Source: an uncultured Sphingomonadaceae bacterium
GTDB taxonomy: Bacteria > Pseudomonadota > Alphaproteobacteria > Sphingomonadales > Sphingomonadaceae
Direction of reading: 5' to 3'
DNA length: 64,000 bases
NCBI GenBank assembly: GCA_947494305.1
Contig: CANLUL010000003.1
Location: 248,001 to 312,000, forward strand
Part shown: positions 35,443 to 44,806 of the stretch, piece after piece
Layout of the letters: each line of letters starts with the position of its first letter
Numbering within the stretch: position 1 is the stretch's first letter
Made by a program: the position numbers and the translations under genes
The notes under the pieces: generated by a model
Databases searched by the model: none
What the model was told of the DNA's origin: nothing
The model's input: the letters and a program-made list of their open reading frames with translations, nothing else

Positions 35443-37095
35443 ATGAAAAATATCGCCAAAACACGTTTCGCCAAGACAAGTCTTTTTGTTCTCATCGCCA
35501 GCGGCGCTTTGGCCGCATGTTCGTCTGGTTCGGACAACCCGATGCAAGACGCTGTGGCCGCCATTGAGCAACAGGACTATAGATCCGCGCGCATTCACTT
35601 GATGACGGCCTTGCGTGAAAATAGCGCAGATCCGGAAGTCAATTATCTCTATGCGAAAACGCTGATTGCATTGGGTGATGGAGTGACCGCACAGGCGGCT
35701 TTAAAAAAGCTGGTGGGCAATGCAAAATATGCGGAACGAGTTCTCCCGTTAATGGCACGAACCCATATCTTTATGGGAGAACCGGAAAAGGCACTAGAGC
35801 TGGTTGCGAATCCTTCTGGCGAGTTTGCTGGGCAACTATATGCCGTAAAAACGCTGGCGTTGATCGGTTTAGAACGCACGGCAGAGGCTGGGGTTGCGTT
35901 GGAAGAAGGCCTCAGTGCTGTGCCAGATAGTGCAGAATTGAATTGGATCAAAGGCAATCGCGATCTAGAAATCGGCAATGTCGACGCGGCATTGCAAAGT
36001 GCGAAAAGAGCATTGGAGCTTGATTCTGATAGCGCAGAAGCCTTGCTGCTTTCGGGTCGGATATCTTTGGCGAAATCAAAAGGGAAAGAGGCTCTCACAT
36101 ACTTTGTAAAAGCGCGGGAAAGTCGTCCAGATCTTCCAACCGCAGAATTTTTACGAGGCGCGGTGCTGAAGGATCTCGGCAAGCGCGAGGAAGCGCGTCA
36201 CTGTTTCAAAACGGTTCTGAGCGAATCTCCCAATCATCCGTGGGCCACCTATTTCATGGCCGAAATGGATTATGAAGATGGCAAAAGCACCGACGCTTTT
36301 GAACGGTTGCAGGCAACAAAAGCCAATTTGGAAGCCGTGCCACCAGCAATGCGTCTGAGCGGTATTCTCGAAATTCAGCGCGGCAATCATGAACAGGCAA
36401 TCGCCAAACTAAAAAAATATCTGGCCCAAAATCCGGCCGATGCAGAATCGATTATGGCGCTTTCGCGCGCCTATGCAAAAGCAGGCAATGATGCTGAAGC
36501 GTTTAGGACGATGGTACCGTTGCTGCGTTCTATCTCCGCACCAGCCGATGCCCTGAAACTGGGCGCTGAACTGGCACAAAAGGTCAATGATCCAGTGGCA
36601 ACAGAATTGGCCCAACGGGCAGCTGTGTTACAGAAAGATGGTGTCAAGAACCAACTATTCAAAGCAGAGCACGCCATCATCAGCCAGGAATGGACGCAAG
36701 CCGCAAAAATTTATGCCAAGCTTTTGAGCAAAGATAGCGAACAGAAAATCATGTTCCTCAACAATGCGGCGATGGTGCAGCTGAATCTCGGCAAAGCCGA
36801 TGAAGCGATCAAATTGGCGCAGCAGGCGCATCAGTTGGAACCTGACAATCCGTTGGTCCAAGATACATTGGGATGGATTTTACTGCAAACACGCACCGAC
36901 CCGGCAAAGGCGCTGGCACTGATCGAGCAGGCGGCCGCCACCTTGCCCGACAATGGAGAAATTCATTGGCATCTGGCCAATGCTCTTGCAGTTAATGGAC
37001 GCAAAGAGGATGCAAGGCAGTTGGCCGGTAAACTGGCGCAGGTGGCTGATCAAAATGAGCAGGAACAATTGTCCAATTTGCTTGCCTGGATTTGA
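35443..37095 (+). CDS. Tetratricopeptide-repeat lipoprotein (PEP-CTERM-system PrsT-like)
   Basis: About 550 aa. From ATG 35,443 a lipoprotein signal is seen (LFVLIASGALAAC, Cys at residue 26); a TTG at 35,425 is less likely. The rest is a solenoid of TPR units such as ARIHLMTALRENSADPEVNYLYAKTL (split over residues ~50-75), and the C-terminal units ALNEAAMVQL-like and QDTLGWILLQ. Periplasmic TPR lipoproteins of this style (PrsT) accompany PEP-CTERM/exopolysaccharide systems; this one is shorter than the ~900-aa PrsT proteins. Its position beside two PEP-CTERM genes supports a link, but no exosortase is present here. Confidence 0.72.
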   Translation: MKNIAKTRFAKTSLFVLIASGALAACSSGSDNPMQDAVAAIEQQDYRSARIHLMTALRENSADPEVNYLYAKTLIALGDGVTAQAALKKLVGNAKYAERVLPLMARTHIFMGEPEKALELVANPSGEFAGQLYAVKTLALIGLERTAEAGVALEEGLSAVPDSAELNWIKGNRDLEIGNVDAALQSAKRALELDSDSAEALLLSGRISLAKSKGKEALTYFVKARESRPDLPTAEFLRGAVLKDLGKREEARHCFKTVLSESPNHPWATYFMAEMDYEDGKSTDAFERLQATKANLEAVPPAMRLSGILEIQRGNHEQAIAKLKKYLAQNPADAESIMALSRAYAKAGNDAEAFRTMVPLLRSISAPADALKLGAELAQKVNDPVATELAQRAAVLQKDGVKNQLFKAEHAIISQEWTQAAKIYAKLLSKDSEQKIMFLNNAAMVQLNLGKADEAIKLAQQAHQLEPDNPLVQDTLGWILLQTRTDPAKALALIEQAAATLPDNGEIHWHLANALAVNGRKEDARQLAGKLAQVADQNEQEQLSNLLAWI

Positions 37096-37154
37096 TTTTC
37101 CCGAACACGAAATCTGACTAGACTCTAAACCGGCTGCGCCTTATGCGCTGCCCC

Positions 37155-38714
37155 ATGTCTATAGCCCATGAAGAAACTATCCTGATCGTCGATTTCGGCA
37201 GTCAGGTGACCCAGCTTATCGCCCGCCGCGTTCGCGAAGCCGGCGTTTATTCCGAGATCGCGCCGTTTAACAATGCGGAAGAGGCGTTTCACCGCCTGAA
37301 ACCAAAAGGGATTATTCTTTCTGGTTCACCGGCCGGAGTACCCGAAGAAGGCAGCCCGCGCGCGCCCGAAGTGATATTTGAAAGCGGCTTGCCGATCCTT
37401 GGCATCTGCTACGGCCAGCAAGTGATGAGCCATCAACTGGGCGGCACAGTAGAGGCTGGCGATAGCGGCGAATTTGGCCGGGCTTTTTTGACGGTCACCA
37501 AGAATTGCGCCCTGTTCGAAGGCCTCTGGGAGGTCGATGATCGGCATCAGGTCTGGATGAGCCATGGCGATAAAGTCACCGATTTTGCGCCAGGATTTGA
37601 AATCGTAGCAACCAGTGAAGGCGCACCTTTCGCTGTTATCGCCGATGAGGCGCGCAAATATTATGGCACCCAATTCCACCCCGAAGTTGTCCATACTCCC
37701 GATGGCGGAAAGCTGATTGCCAATTTTGTTCATCATGTATGCGGCTGTGCCGGTGATTGGACCATGGCCGAATATAAAGCCGCAAAGATCAATGACATTC
37801 GCGAGCAGGTCGGTGATGGTAAAGTGATTTGCGGTCTGTCTGGCGGCGTCGATAGCTCGGTTGCGGCGATCCTGATCCACGAAGCGATTGGTGATCAATT
37901 AACCTGTGTATTTGTCGATCATGGTTTGCTGCGAATGAACGAACGCGAACAGGTCGAGACTTTGTTTCGCGATCATTATAATATTCCGCTGGTCGTGGTC
38001 GATGCCGAAGAGCGGTTCCTAAAAGGCCTAGATGGTGTTTCCGATCCAGAGAAGAAGCGGAAGTTCATTGGCGGTGAATTTATCAATGTGTTTGAGGAAG
38101 AAGCGGCGCGTATCGGCGGCGCGGATTTTCTGGCGCAGGGAACGCTCTATCCTGATGTGATAGAGAGTGTTTCCTTCACCGGCGGCCCTAGCGTGACAAT
38201 CAAGTCGCACCATAATGTTGGAGGGCTTCCGGAACGCATGAATATGGAACTGGTCGAGCCGTTGCGCGAACTGTTCAAGGATGAAGTGCGCGATCTCGGG
38301 CGGGAATTGGGGCTCAATGACCAGTTTGTCGGCCGCCATCCTTTCCCCGGCCCGGGTCTTGCCATCCGCATTCCGGGTGAGGTCAACAAGGAGCGCTGTG
38401 ATATTTTGCGCAAAGCCGATGCCATATATCTCGAGGAAATTCGCAACGCCGGTCTTTATGATGCGATTTGGCAGGCATTTGCCGTGCTGCTCCCGGTCAA
38501 GACCGTCGGCGTGATGGGCGATGGCCGCACCTATGACAGCGTCTGCGGCCTGCGTGCTGTGACCAGCACCGATGGAATGACCGCTGACGTCTATCCCTTC
38601 GACGCCAGCTTCCTGACCCGAGTGGCGACGCGGATTGTGAACGAGGTGAAGGGCATTAACCGGGTGGTTTATGACTATACCAGCAAGCCACCGGGGACAA
38701 TTGAGTGGGAGTAA
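37155..38714 (+). CDS. guaA: GMP synthase (glutamine-hydrolysing)
   Basis: About 519 aa, full length. Converts XMP to GMP with glutamine and ATP. Class I amidotransferase domain: [18 protein letters not shown] opening, GICYGQQ with nucleophile C85, and FHPEV with H175 and E177. ATP-pyrophosphatase domain: SGGVDSSV P-loop at residue 229, [20 protein letters not shown]. The dimerisation domain ends in the typical [13 protein letters not shown] 37,155 gives the family-like start; an ATG at 37,143 adds four residues. The stop codon lies within a long hairpin (38,712-38,755). Confidence 0.97.
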   Translation: MSIAHEETILIVDFGSQVTQLIARRVREAGVYSEIAPFNNAEEAFHRLKPKGIILSGSPAGVPEEGSPRAPEVIFESGLPILGICYGQQVMSHQLGGTVEAGDSGEFGRAFLTVTKNCALFEGLWEVDDRHQVWMSHGDKVTDFAPGFEIVATSEGAPFAVIADEARKYYGTQFHPEVVHTPDGGKLIANFVHHVCGCAGDWTMAEYKAAKINDIREQVGDGKVICGLSGGVDSSVAAILIHEAIGDQLTCVFVDHGLLRMNEREQVETLFRDHYNIPLVVVDAEERFLKGLDGVSDPEKKRKFIGGEFINVFEEEAARIGGADFLAQGTLYPDVIESVSFTGGPSVTIKSHHNVGGLPERMNMELVEPLRELFKDEVRDLGRELGLNDQFVGRHPFPGPGLAIRIPGEVNKERCDILRKADAIYLEEIRNAGLYDAIWQAFAVLLPVKTVGVMGDGRTYDSVCGLRAVTSTDGMTADVYPFDASFLTRVATRIVNEVKGINRVVYDYTSKPPGTIEWE

Positions 38715-38755
38715 ATCGGAAAGAGCAAACAGCCGGCGGCTGTTTGTCCGATTTA
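38712..38755 (+). terminator. Two-tier hairpin at the guaA stop codon
   Basis: Outer arms TAAATCGGA (38,712-38,720) and TCCGATTTA (38,747-38,755) and inner arms AAACAGCC / GGCTGTTT (38,727-38,745) are each perfect inverse complements. The guaA stop codon begins the outer arm. No long T-run follows, so it may protect the mRNA end rather than terminate by itself. Confidence 0.55.
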
Positions 38756-38789
38756 CTCGGCGACGTAAGGAGCTGTGCGGTCGACGCCC

Positions 38790-39545
38790 ATGGATAATCT
38801 CGATCTCATCATTGACCTGCATAAAGGCGGTCATCGCCAGGGACCGGGCGGTGATGATGAGACACGGTTGGCCATCGCTTTGTCCGGATTGAAAGAGAAA
38901 GCCAATCTCAGTATTGCCGATATTGGATGCGGAACGGGAGCTTCGACCTTGGTCCTGGCGAACGAGCTAAATGCCCGGATTACCGCTGTAGATTTTCTTC
39001 CAGATTTTCTTGAACCGCTGTCAGCAATGGCGCGAGAGAAAGGTTTAGCGGATCGTATCACCATTCAGACTGCTTCGATGGATGCACTGACATTCCAGCC
39101 CGCATTACTAGATGCGATATGGTCGGAAGGGGCGATCTACAATATGGGTTTTGAAAATGGCATCCGCGCCTGGCGCGAGTTCCTGAAGCCTGGCGGCATA
39201 TTGGCGGTGTCCGAGTTGAGCTGGCTAACCGGAGAGCGACCAGCGGATCTCGAAGCGCACTGGATGGCGCAATACCCTGAAGTGGCCACGGCTTCGTCGA
39301 AAATGGGACAGCTGGAAGCTGCAGGCTATGCCTTGCTCGGCTATTTCCCGCTGCCTGAGCATTGCTGGCTCGATAATTACTATGATCCGATGCAGGCGCG
39401 ATTTGATGATTTTCTTGCGCGCCATGACCATTCTGAAGATGCAAAATCCATCGTCGCAGCGGAAGAGAAAGAGATAGCCCTATACAAGCGGTGGTCTGCC
39501 TATTTTGGTTATGGCTATTATATCGCCAGACGGATAGCGGACTAG
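38790..39545 (+). CDS. Class I SAM-dependent methyltransferase
   Basis: About 251 aa. The SAM-binding motif I is IADIGCGTGASTLVLA, with acidic loop AVDFLPDF, post-I MDALTF and a motif IV-like region IWSEGAIYNMGF. Substrate is unknown. The start is uncertain: AAGGAG lies only 2 nt before a GTG at 38,775 and 17 nt before ATG 38,790; the latter matches the family's DLIIDLH start better. It is followed at 29 nt by a dehydrogenase gene on the same strand. Confidence 0.8.
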   Translation: MDNLDLIIDLHKGGHRQGPGGDDETRLAIALSGLKEKANLSIADIGCGTGASTLVLANELNARITAVDFLPDFLEPLSAMAREKGLADRITIQTASMDALTFQPALLDAIWSEGAIYNMGFENGIRAWREFLKPGGILAVSELSWLTGERPADLEAHWMAQYPEVATASSKMGQLEAAGYALLGYFPLPEHCWLDNYYDPMQARFDDFLARHDHSEDAKSIVAAEEKEIALYKRWSAYFGYGYYIARRIAD

Positions 39546-39573
39546 CCAAGACACTATAAAAGGAGAGATATTC

Positions 39574-40581
39574 ATGAAAGCCATTCAACTAAAAGCCCCC
39601 GCATCGCTCGACAGTCTGACGCTTGTCGATCTGCCCGATCCGGCTGCTCCCGGACCGGGTAAGATTGCGGTTCGCCTGCGCGCTTCCTCCCTTAATTACC
39701 ATGATTATGCAGTGGTAAAGGGCATGATTCCGACCGAAGAGAACCGCATTCCGATGTCGGATGGTGCCGGTGAAGTAACCGCGGTGGGTGAGAGTGTGAC
39801 CGGCTTTGCGGTCGGTGATCTGGTTGTCTCGACCTTCTTTCCCGACTGGATCGACGGTACACCACCCGAAGGCGGATTCCAGCGCGTACCGGGTGACGGG
39901 ATTGATGGCTATGCGCTTGAACAGGTGGTTGGCGCTGCCACATCCTGGACCAAGGCACCGGCAGGATATAATGCTGCTGAGGCGGCGACACTGACCTGTG
40001 CAGGGCTCACAGCTTGGCGAGCGCTGTTTGTCGATGGTGATGTGAAACCGGGGGACAGCGTGCTGGTGCAGGGAACGGGCGGCGTTTCCATATTCGCGCT
40101 GCAATTTGCCAAGGCGGCCGGCGCGACGGTGATCGCGACATCGTCTTCCAATGAAAAATTGGAGCGATTGAAGGAACTCGGCGCGGATCATTTGATCAAC
40201 TACAAAGAGGTCGAGGCCTGGGGACCGAAGGTACTGGAATTGACCGGCGGCAAAGGTGTCGATTGCGTCGTTGAGATTGGCGGCCCTGGCACGCTGGACC
40301 AATCGATGATGGCGACTCGTATCGGCGGGCATATTGCGCTGATCGGTGTGCTCACCGGATTTGCCGGACCCGTGCAAACCGCTCTTTTGATGGCCAAAAA
40401 TTTGCGAGTACAAGGCCTGACTGTTGGCTCGCGTCAGCAGCAGATCGACATGATCGCCGGAATAGAGGCCAATGGTATCAAGCCGGTGCTCGATAAATCC
40501 TTCCCGCTGGCCGCAATTGCCGATGCGTTCCGGCATCAGGAATCCGGCGCGCATTTTGGAAAGATTATAGTCGATATCTGA
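39574..40581 (+). CDS. NAD(P)-dependent alcohol dehydrogenase (MDR superfamily)
   Basis: 335 aa, MKAIQL start with AGGAGAG ribosome-binding site. GroES-like N-half (SSLNYHDYAVVKG, PMSDGAGEVTAVG, DLVVSTFF), then a Rossmann fold with VQGTGGVSIFALQFAKAAGATVIA split across residues ~165-190. The structural-zinc Cys cluster is absent and the catalytic Cys is replaced in SLNYHD, so it belongs with the zinc-independent quinone-reductase-like MDR group. Substrate cannot be inferred. Probably cotranscribed with the methyltransferase and the endonuclease-like gene. Confidence 0.85.
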   Translation: MKAIQLKAPASLDSLTLVDLPDPAAPGPGKIAVRLRASSLNYHDYAVVKGMIPTEENRIPMSDGAGEVTAVGESVTGFAVGDLVVSTFFPDWIDGTPPEGGFQRVPGDGIDGYALEQVVGAATSWTKAPAGYNAAEAATLTCAGLTAWRALFVDGDVKPGDSVLVQGTGGVSIFALQFAKAAGATVIATSSSNEKLERLKELGADHLINYKEVEAWGPKVLELTGGKGVDCVVEIGGPGTLDQSMMATRIGGHIALIGVLTGFAGPVQTALLMAKNLRVQGLTVGSRQQQIDMIAGIEANGIKPVLDKSFPLAAIADAFRHQESGAHFGKIIVDI

Positions 40582-40594
40582 GCCATAGATTCTA

Positions 40595-41302
40595 GTGCAA
40601 CTCGACCTTGGATACGACACGCGGACCGATGTCCTGCGCCAGATGCACGCGGCGCTGATTGAACAATTTGGCTGGATCATCCGGCCGGATGACAAGCGCC
40701 GCGACCCGATGTGGACTTTGGTGCAGGGCGTTATCGGAGCGCGGGCGAAAACCGCCGTGTCGAATGACAATACCGACCGGTTGATTGCCCGCTATGGCAG
40801 CTGGGAAAACGTGGCCAAAGCGCCGCTGGATGAACTGATCGCATTGCTCCGGACGGCCACCTTTCCGGCTATGGCGGCCGAGCGACTGCAGGCCTGTTTA
40901 CAGGAGATCATTGCCCAGCGGGGTGCTGCCAATATCGACCATTTGGAAACGATCGGTACCGCGGATGCGATGGCCTGGTTGGAAAAACTACCCGGTGTTG
41001 CCCGCAAAATCAGTGCCGGTGTAATGAACACCAGCCAGTTTAGCCGAAAGGCGATGGTACTCGATGGCGGTCACCGCCGTGTTGTCCAGCGAATGGGACT
41101 GGTACAACCCAAAGCCGATACAACACGCGCCTATGATGCGTTGATGCCGATATTGCCACCCGAATGGGGCGCAGAAGATATCGATGAACATCATTTGCTG
41201 GGCAAAGGGCTTGCCCAGACTTTTTGTCGTCCGAAAAGTCCCGATTGCGGTCCATGCCCTGTCAAAAAAATCTGCAAAACAGGATCAGATAAAGGCACGT
41301 AA
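40595..41302 (+). CDS. Endonuclease III-family (HhH-GPD, 4Fe-4S) DNA glycosylase-like protein
   Basis: 235 aa from GTG 40,595. Base-excision-repair type fold: helix-hairpin-helix LEKLPGVARKISAGV with the catalytic-type Lys, LDGGHRRVVQRMGL with the conserved Asp 19 residues later, and a C-terminal CRPKSPDCGPCPVKKIC, exactly the C-x6-C-x2-C-x5-C cluster of Nth. The Nth signature VDTHV is replaced by LDGGH, so substrate range may differ from classic Nth. It begins 13 nt after the dehydrogenase. Confidence 0.85.
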   Translation: MQLDLGYDTRTDVLRQMHAALIEQFGWIIRPDDKRRDPMWTLVQGVIGARAKTAVSNDNTDRLIARYGSWENVAKAPLDELIALLRTATFPAMAAERLQACLQEIIAQRGAANIDHLETIGTADAMAWLEKLPGVARKISAGVMNTSQFSRKAMVLDGGHRRVVQRMGLVQPKADTTRAYDALMPILPPEWGAEDIDEHHLLGKGLAQTFCRPKSPDCGPCPVKKICKTGSDKGT

Positions 41303-41368
41303 TCCGCTTGACCCGTTGTCTCTACAGATGCATCCCCTATTCCTTAGCGAATGGACAGGAGATTGCCG

Positions 41369-41755
41369 ATGACCGAAAAATATATCACGCTGGGCTCCAA
41401 TGATCTGGAGCGGTCTTACAACTATTATGATGCTGTGATGGCGGCCCTAGGCGCAAAAGTCGAAGCGGAATATGAAGGATTTACCAAATGCTATAAATTC
41501 CCCGATGGTTTCTGTGTGTGGGTCGGCAAGACGCAAAATGGCGAAACCGCTGAACCCGGTAATGGCCATACCGCTGGCTTCGCGGTTGATACAATTGAAA
41601 TGGTCAAAGCGGCCCATGCAGCGGCACTGGCCAATGGCGGTTTCGATGAAGGTGCGCCGGGACCTCGGCCACTTTACGGGCCTGATTTCTATGGCGGCTA
41701 TGCCCGTGATCCCGATGGTAACAAAATGAGTTTTGTGACGCATAACGCGGAATAG
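41369..41755 (+). CDS. VOC (glyoxalase/bleomycin-resistance fold) family protein
   Basis: 128 aa from ATG 41,369, 7 nt after GGAG. Pattern of the VOC fold: ITLGSNDLERSYNYYDAVMAALG at the start and YGPDFYGGYARDPDGNKM near the end, which carries the last beta strand and the metal-ligand-type Asp/Asn region. Small single-domain dioxygenase/lyase-like proteins of this kind are common; no substrate is evident. Confidence 0.85.
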   Translation: MTEKYITLGSNDLERSYNYYDAVMAALGAKVEAEYEGFTKCYKFPDGFCVWVGKTQNGETAEPGNGHTAGFAVDTIEMVKAAHAAALANGGFDEGAPGPRPLYGPDFYGGYARDPDGNKMSFVTHNAE

Positions 41756-41761
41756 AAATTC

Positions 41762-41799
41762 CCCTGCCTCTCGATTGCAATCGGTCGGGAGGGTTCTGT
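41762..41799 (+). terminator. Possible hairpin terminator after the VOC gene
   Basis: CCTGCCTCTCGAT / ATCGGTCGGGAGG forms an imperfect stem around TGCA, followed by GTTCTGTTT. It is weak and only suggestive. Confidence 0.35.
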
Positions 41800-41830
41800 T
41801 TGCTTATGATCGTGCAGTGGGAGTGTCGGT

Positions 41831-42256
41831 ATGGATAATCAAAAAAATCAGATCAGCATTGCCACACGAAACCAAAGCTCGGTGGTTATTGCCCTTTGGG
41901 AACGCGCTGAACTGACTCGGCCCTGGAACAATGCAGAGTCAGACTTTCAGCTTGCGGTTGAGGGCAGCACATCGGCCATTTTGCTGTTGCATGTCGAAAG
42001 CGAGTTGGCTGCAACGGTCATGGTTGGTTTTGATGGCCATCGTGGCTGGGTTTATTATCTGGGCGTGGATCCGGATCATCGGCGCAAGGGACTGGGACGA
42101 GAATTGATGTTGGCGGCTGAGCATTGGCTGGCAAAACGCAACGCGCCCAAAATCCAGTTGATGGTGCGAGAAGACAATGCGCCGGCTATCGGCTTTTACA
42201 AGGCGTTAGGATATGAGGTACAACCAGTTGTCACCATAGGCCGGCGGCTGGATTGA
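41831..42256 (+). CDS. GNAT family acetyltransferase (YpeA-like)
   Basis: 141 aa. N-acetyltransferase fold: VYYLGVDPDHRRKGLGRELM is the V-x-P-x-x-R-x-x-G-x-G acetyl-CoA-binding motif A, and IQLMVREDNAPAIGFYKALGYE is motif B. The W.RPWN..E start and the overall length fit the YpeA group. The acetyl acceptor is unknown. GAGTGTCGGT precedes ATG 41,831. Confidence 0.88.
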   Translation: MDNQKNQISIATRNQSSVVIALWERAELTRPWNNAESDFQLAVEGSTSAILLLHVESELAATVMVGFDGHRGWVYYLGVDPDHRRKGLGRELMLAAEHWLAKRNAPKIQLMVREDNAPAIGFYKALGYEVQPVVTIGRRLD

Positions 42257-42284
42257 TCGGTTAGAGGAATTGAAGGAAAAACAA

Positions 42285-42686
42285 ATGCTGAAAGGAAGCT
42301 GCCTTTGTGGCTCAGTGCAATATGAAGCCGATTGCGATCCGAGCATCATCATCCACTGCCATTGTCAAACGTGCCGCAAAGCACATAGTGCTGCCTTTTC
42401 CAGTGTCATGCCTATTGCGGATAAAGATTTTCGATGGATCGCCGGCAAAGATGTGCTGAACCGCTTTGAATCATCGCTCGGCAAGGACCGCTGTTTCTGC
42501 TCCCGCTGTGGATCACAACTGATTGCCGAGCGTAAAGAAGCCAATTTGGTGCTGTTGCGAATGGGGTGTATGGATACCGAGATTACCCAAGAGCCCGATG
42601 CCCATATCTGGCGCAGCGATGCAGCACCTTGGTTCGATCCGGAACATGAAGTGCGCCAGCTGCCTGAAGGTTATGAACCGGCCTGA
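42285..42686 (+). CDS. GFA/CENP-V family zinc protein
   Basis: About 133 aa from ATG 42,285 with AAGGAAA upstream; an in-frame TTG at 42,270 is less likely. Zinc-site pattern: GSCLCGSVQYEAD, HCHCQTCRKAHSAAF and CFCSRCGSQL, i.e. the C-x-C...C-x-C-x2-C...C-x-x-C set of glutathione-dependent formaldehyde-activating enzyme-like proteins. The physiological reaction is usually unknown in this family. It is followed 2 nt later by a DUF4336 gene. Confidence 0.87.
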   Translation: MLKGSCLCGSVQYEADCDPSIIIHCHCQTCRKAHSAAFSSVMPIADKDFRWIAGKDVLNRFESSLGKDRCFCSRCGSQLIAERKEANLVLLRMGCMDTEITQEPDAHIWRSDAAPWFDPEHEVRQLPEGYEPA

Positions 42687-42688
42687 GC

Positions 42689-43387
42689 ATGATGGAACAA
42701 CTCGCCAAAGATATCTGGATTGCTGAGGGAGAAATTGTCGATTTTCACGGTTTCCCCTATCCCACCCGCGCTGTCATTGTGCGTTTGTCGGATGGAAACT
42801 TGTGGTGCTGGTCACCGATTGCGCTTACATCAGAGCTCAAGGCCGAAATCACCAATATTGGCCAACCGCAACATTTGATCAGCCCCAACAAAATCCACCA
42901 TCTTTATCTGCAGGACTGGAAGGCCGAGTGGTCCGATGCCCAGTTATGGGGTCCGGCCTCGACGATCAAGAAACGAAGCGATTTAGAATTTGAGGCGGCC
43001 TTGGAAAATCAGCCACCTAGTGATTGGGGTAATGAAATTGACATGATCTGGTTCAACGGATCACCTGTTCTGGACGAGATTGTCTTTTTCCACCGATCAT
43101 CCAAAACTGCGATATTGTGCGACCTTTCCGAAAATTTCAGCGAGAGCTTTATCGCGCAGCATTGGAAAGGCTGGAAGCGCTGGGTTGCAAAACCCTGGGG
43201 CATTACCGAAGGTAAGGGTTATGCACCGCTGGAATGGCGACTTTCGTTTTTCAACCGCAAAGCCACGCGTCATGCTCGCGACCGGTTGTTGGCGTTGGAA
43301 CCGGAAAAGGTGGTAATGGCGCATGGCGAGATACAGCACAAAAATGGATTGGATTATCTGAAACAGTCATTCGGCTGGTTGTCTTAA
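42689..43387 (+). CDS. DUF4336 domain protein
   Basis: 232 aa. DUF4336 proteins are degenerate metallo-beta-lactamase-fold proteins of unknown function. Typical blocks: IWIAEGEIVDFHGFPYPTR, PQHLISPNKIHHLYLQDW, DEIVFFHRSSKTAILCDL and VVMAHGEIQ near the end. It starts at ATG 42,689, 2 nt after the GFA gene, so the two are probably cotranslated. Confidence 0.8.
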   Translation: MMEQLAKDIWIAEGEIVDFHGFPYPTRAVIVRLSDGNLWCWSPIALTSELKAEITNIGQPQHLISPNKIHHLYLQDWKAEWSDAQLWGPASTIKKRSDLEFEAALENQPPSDWGNEIDMIWFNGSPVLDEIVFFHRSSKTAILCDLSENFSESFIAQHWKGWKRWVAKPWGITEGKGYAPLEWRLSFFNRKATRHARDRLLALEPEKVVMAHGEIQHKNGLDYLKQSFGWLS

Positions 43388-43497
43388 CCGGTCAGACATC
43401 GGGCAGGAATGAATAAAATCCCAACAGCTTGTAAACTCGCCGCTCTTATCCCTAAAACCTGCTTGAACCGGAACTATTTGATGCATAGGGAAGCGGT

Positions 43498-43884
43498 ATG
43501 AAATGGTTGTCTCTCTTCCACGGAAACCGGCCTCCGATCCTGAACGTGATCGGCGCGCATTTGTTCGGATTGCTGCTGGCTGGTTATGTGCTGGCCCTGT
43601 CGGAGCAGGACCCGCCGCTGTCTTTTCTATTGCTTTTCCTGGTCTGGAATCTGGGTGCCGGATTGGTGTCGCATTCCACTGAGGCCACTCGGGCGGCGTG
43701 GCGTTCTGTTAAGGGATGGGCGGCAAAGCTGATTTTTATAGTGGCCAATCTCGCCATCTTTCCCTATCTCGCGCTCTGGTTGATCCCGGAAGATGTTACA
43801 TTACTTATCTTCCTGCATGCCACATTGCTGGCAAAGATCATTATGTTTTTGGGTGGCCAATTTGGCAAAGGTGCTAGAAATTAG
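43498..43884 (+). CDS. Small integral membrane protein
   Basis: 128 aa with four likely membrane segments: VIGAHLFGLLLAGYVLAL, LSFLLLFLVWNLGAGLV, LIFIVANLAIFPYLALWLI and LLIFLHATLLAKIIMFLGG. No conserved family was recognised. GGAAGCGGT precedes ATG 43,498. It stands 24 nt ahead of the ArsC-like gene on the same strand. Confidence 0.65.
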   Translation: MKWLSLFHGNRPPILNVIGAHLFGLLLAGYVLALSEQDPPLSFLLLFLVWNLGAGLVSHSTEATRAAWRSVKGWAAKLIFIVANLAIFPYLALWLIPEDVTLLIFLHATLLAKIIMFLGGQFGKGARN

Positions 43885-43907
43885 CGCCAAATAACAGGAC
43901 GGGCATC

Positions 43908-44276
43908 ATGAGTAACGAAACCAAAATGTACGGCATTTCCAATTGCGACACGATCAAAAAGGCGCGCAACTGGATGGAAAAAAACGGCCTCAACTATGTG
44001 TTCCATGACTATAAAAAATCCGGAATAACCAAAGAAAAGCTCGAAATGTGGGTATTGCAGGTTGGATGGGAAACGTTGCTCAACAAACGCGGCACAACCT
44101 TTCGCAAGCTTCCTGACATGGTCAAAGAAAATGTCAGTGACGATACCGCGGTGATGCTTATGGTGGAAAATCCCAGCATGATCAAACGGCCGGTGCTGGA
44201 GCATGGTGATGAGCTGGTGGTTGGATTCAAAGCCGCCGACTACGAAGCAGCAGGTCTGGCAGCCCGTAACAGCTAA
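43908..44276 (+). CDS. ArsC/Spx-like (YffB-type) protein
   Basis: 122 aa. MYGISNCDTIKKARNWMEKNG is the thioredoxin-fold start of the ArsC family with a single Cys; the later blocks are RGTTFRKL and MIKRPVLEHGDELVVGF (the R-P segment). The pattern matches YffB rather than the arsenate reductase with three catalytic Arg. Role uncertain; probably a thiol or glutathione-linked reductase. The stop overlaps the next start (TAATG). Confidence 0.83.
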   Translation: MSNETKMYGISNCDTIKKARNWMEKNGLNYVFHDYKKSGITKEKLEMWVLQVGWETLLNKRGTTFRKLPDMVKENVSDDTAVMLMVENPSMIKRPVLEHGDELVVGFKAADYEAAGLAARNS

Positions 44277-44806
44277 TGCCAACGATCATGTCCCACGCAG
44301 CGGTCCCGATTGCCGGTGCGCTGATGCTGGGACGCAACAAGATATCGATTCCGGTGATGGCAGCCGGCATTGTCTTTGCCATGTTTCCAGACGCTGATGT
44401 TATCGGCTTTGGTTTTGGTGTCGACTATGCCGATAGCTGGGGCCATCGCGGTGCGACACATAGCCTGATCTTTGCGTTCATTGCCGCGCTTTTTGCGACC
44501 GCACTTTTCCGACCGCATAACTATTTTGTGGTTTCGGCCTATCTGTTCATCGCAATGGCTTCGCACGGTCTTCTTGATACCCTGACGAACGGCGGATTGG
44601 GCGCTGCCTTGCTCTGGCCATTTGATGACCATCGCTATTTCGCGCCGATTACCCCGATTGCCGTATCGCCTATCGGCATCGCCAATTTTATCTCTGATCG
44701 CGGAATTCGGGTTTTGATATCCGAGGCAATTTGGATTTGGACCCCGCTGACGGTTTTGACCGGCACGGTGCTTGTCCTTCAGGGACGGAGAAAAAAATGG
44801 CAGTAG
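44276..44806 (+). CDS. YdjM-like membrane-bound metal-dependent hydrolase
   Basis: 176 aa. MSHAAVPIAGALMLG start, FPDADVIGF (metal-binding Asp pair), HRGATHSLIFA (HRG-TH-S motif) and ASHGLLDTLTNGG (SH-LLD motif), separated by several membrane helices. This is the YdjM/DUF457 family; its substrate is unknown. It begins within the stop codon of the ArsC-like gene and overlaps the DUF427 gene by 10 nt, forming a tight operon. Confidence 0.82.
   Translation: MPTIMSHAAVPIAGALMLGRNKISIPVMAAGIVFAMFPDADVIGFGFGVDYADSWGHRGATHSLIFAFIAALFATALFRPHNYFVVSAYLFIAMASHGLLDTLTNGGLGAALLWPFDDHRYFAPITPIAVSPIGIANFISDRGIRVLISEAIWIWTPLTVLTGTVLVLQGRRKKWQ

Noticed and set aside
38028-38834. 268-codon minus-strand frame over guaA
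   Set aside because: Fully antisense to a well-conserved housekeeping gene, no family signs.
39589-40770. 393-codon minus-strand frame over the MDR dehydrogenase
   Set aside because: Antisense to a clear dehydrogenase; composition is that of a mirror frame.
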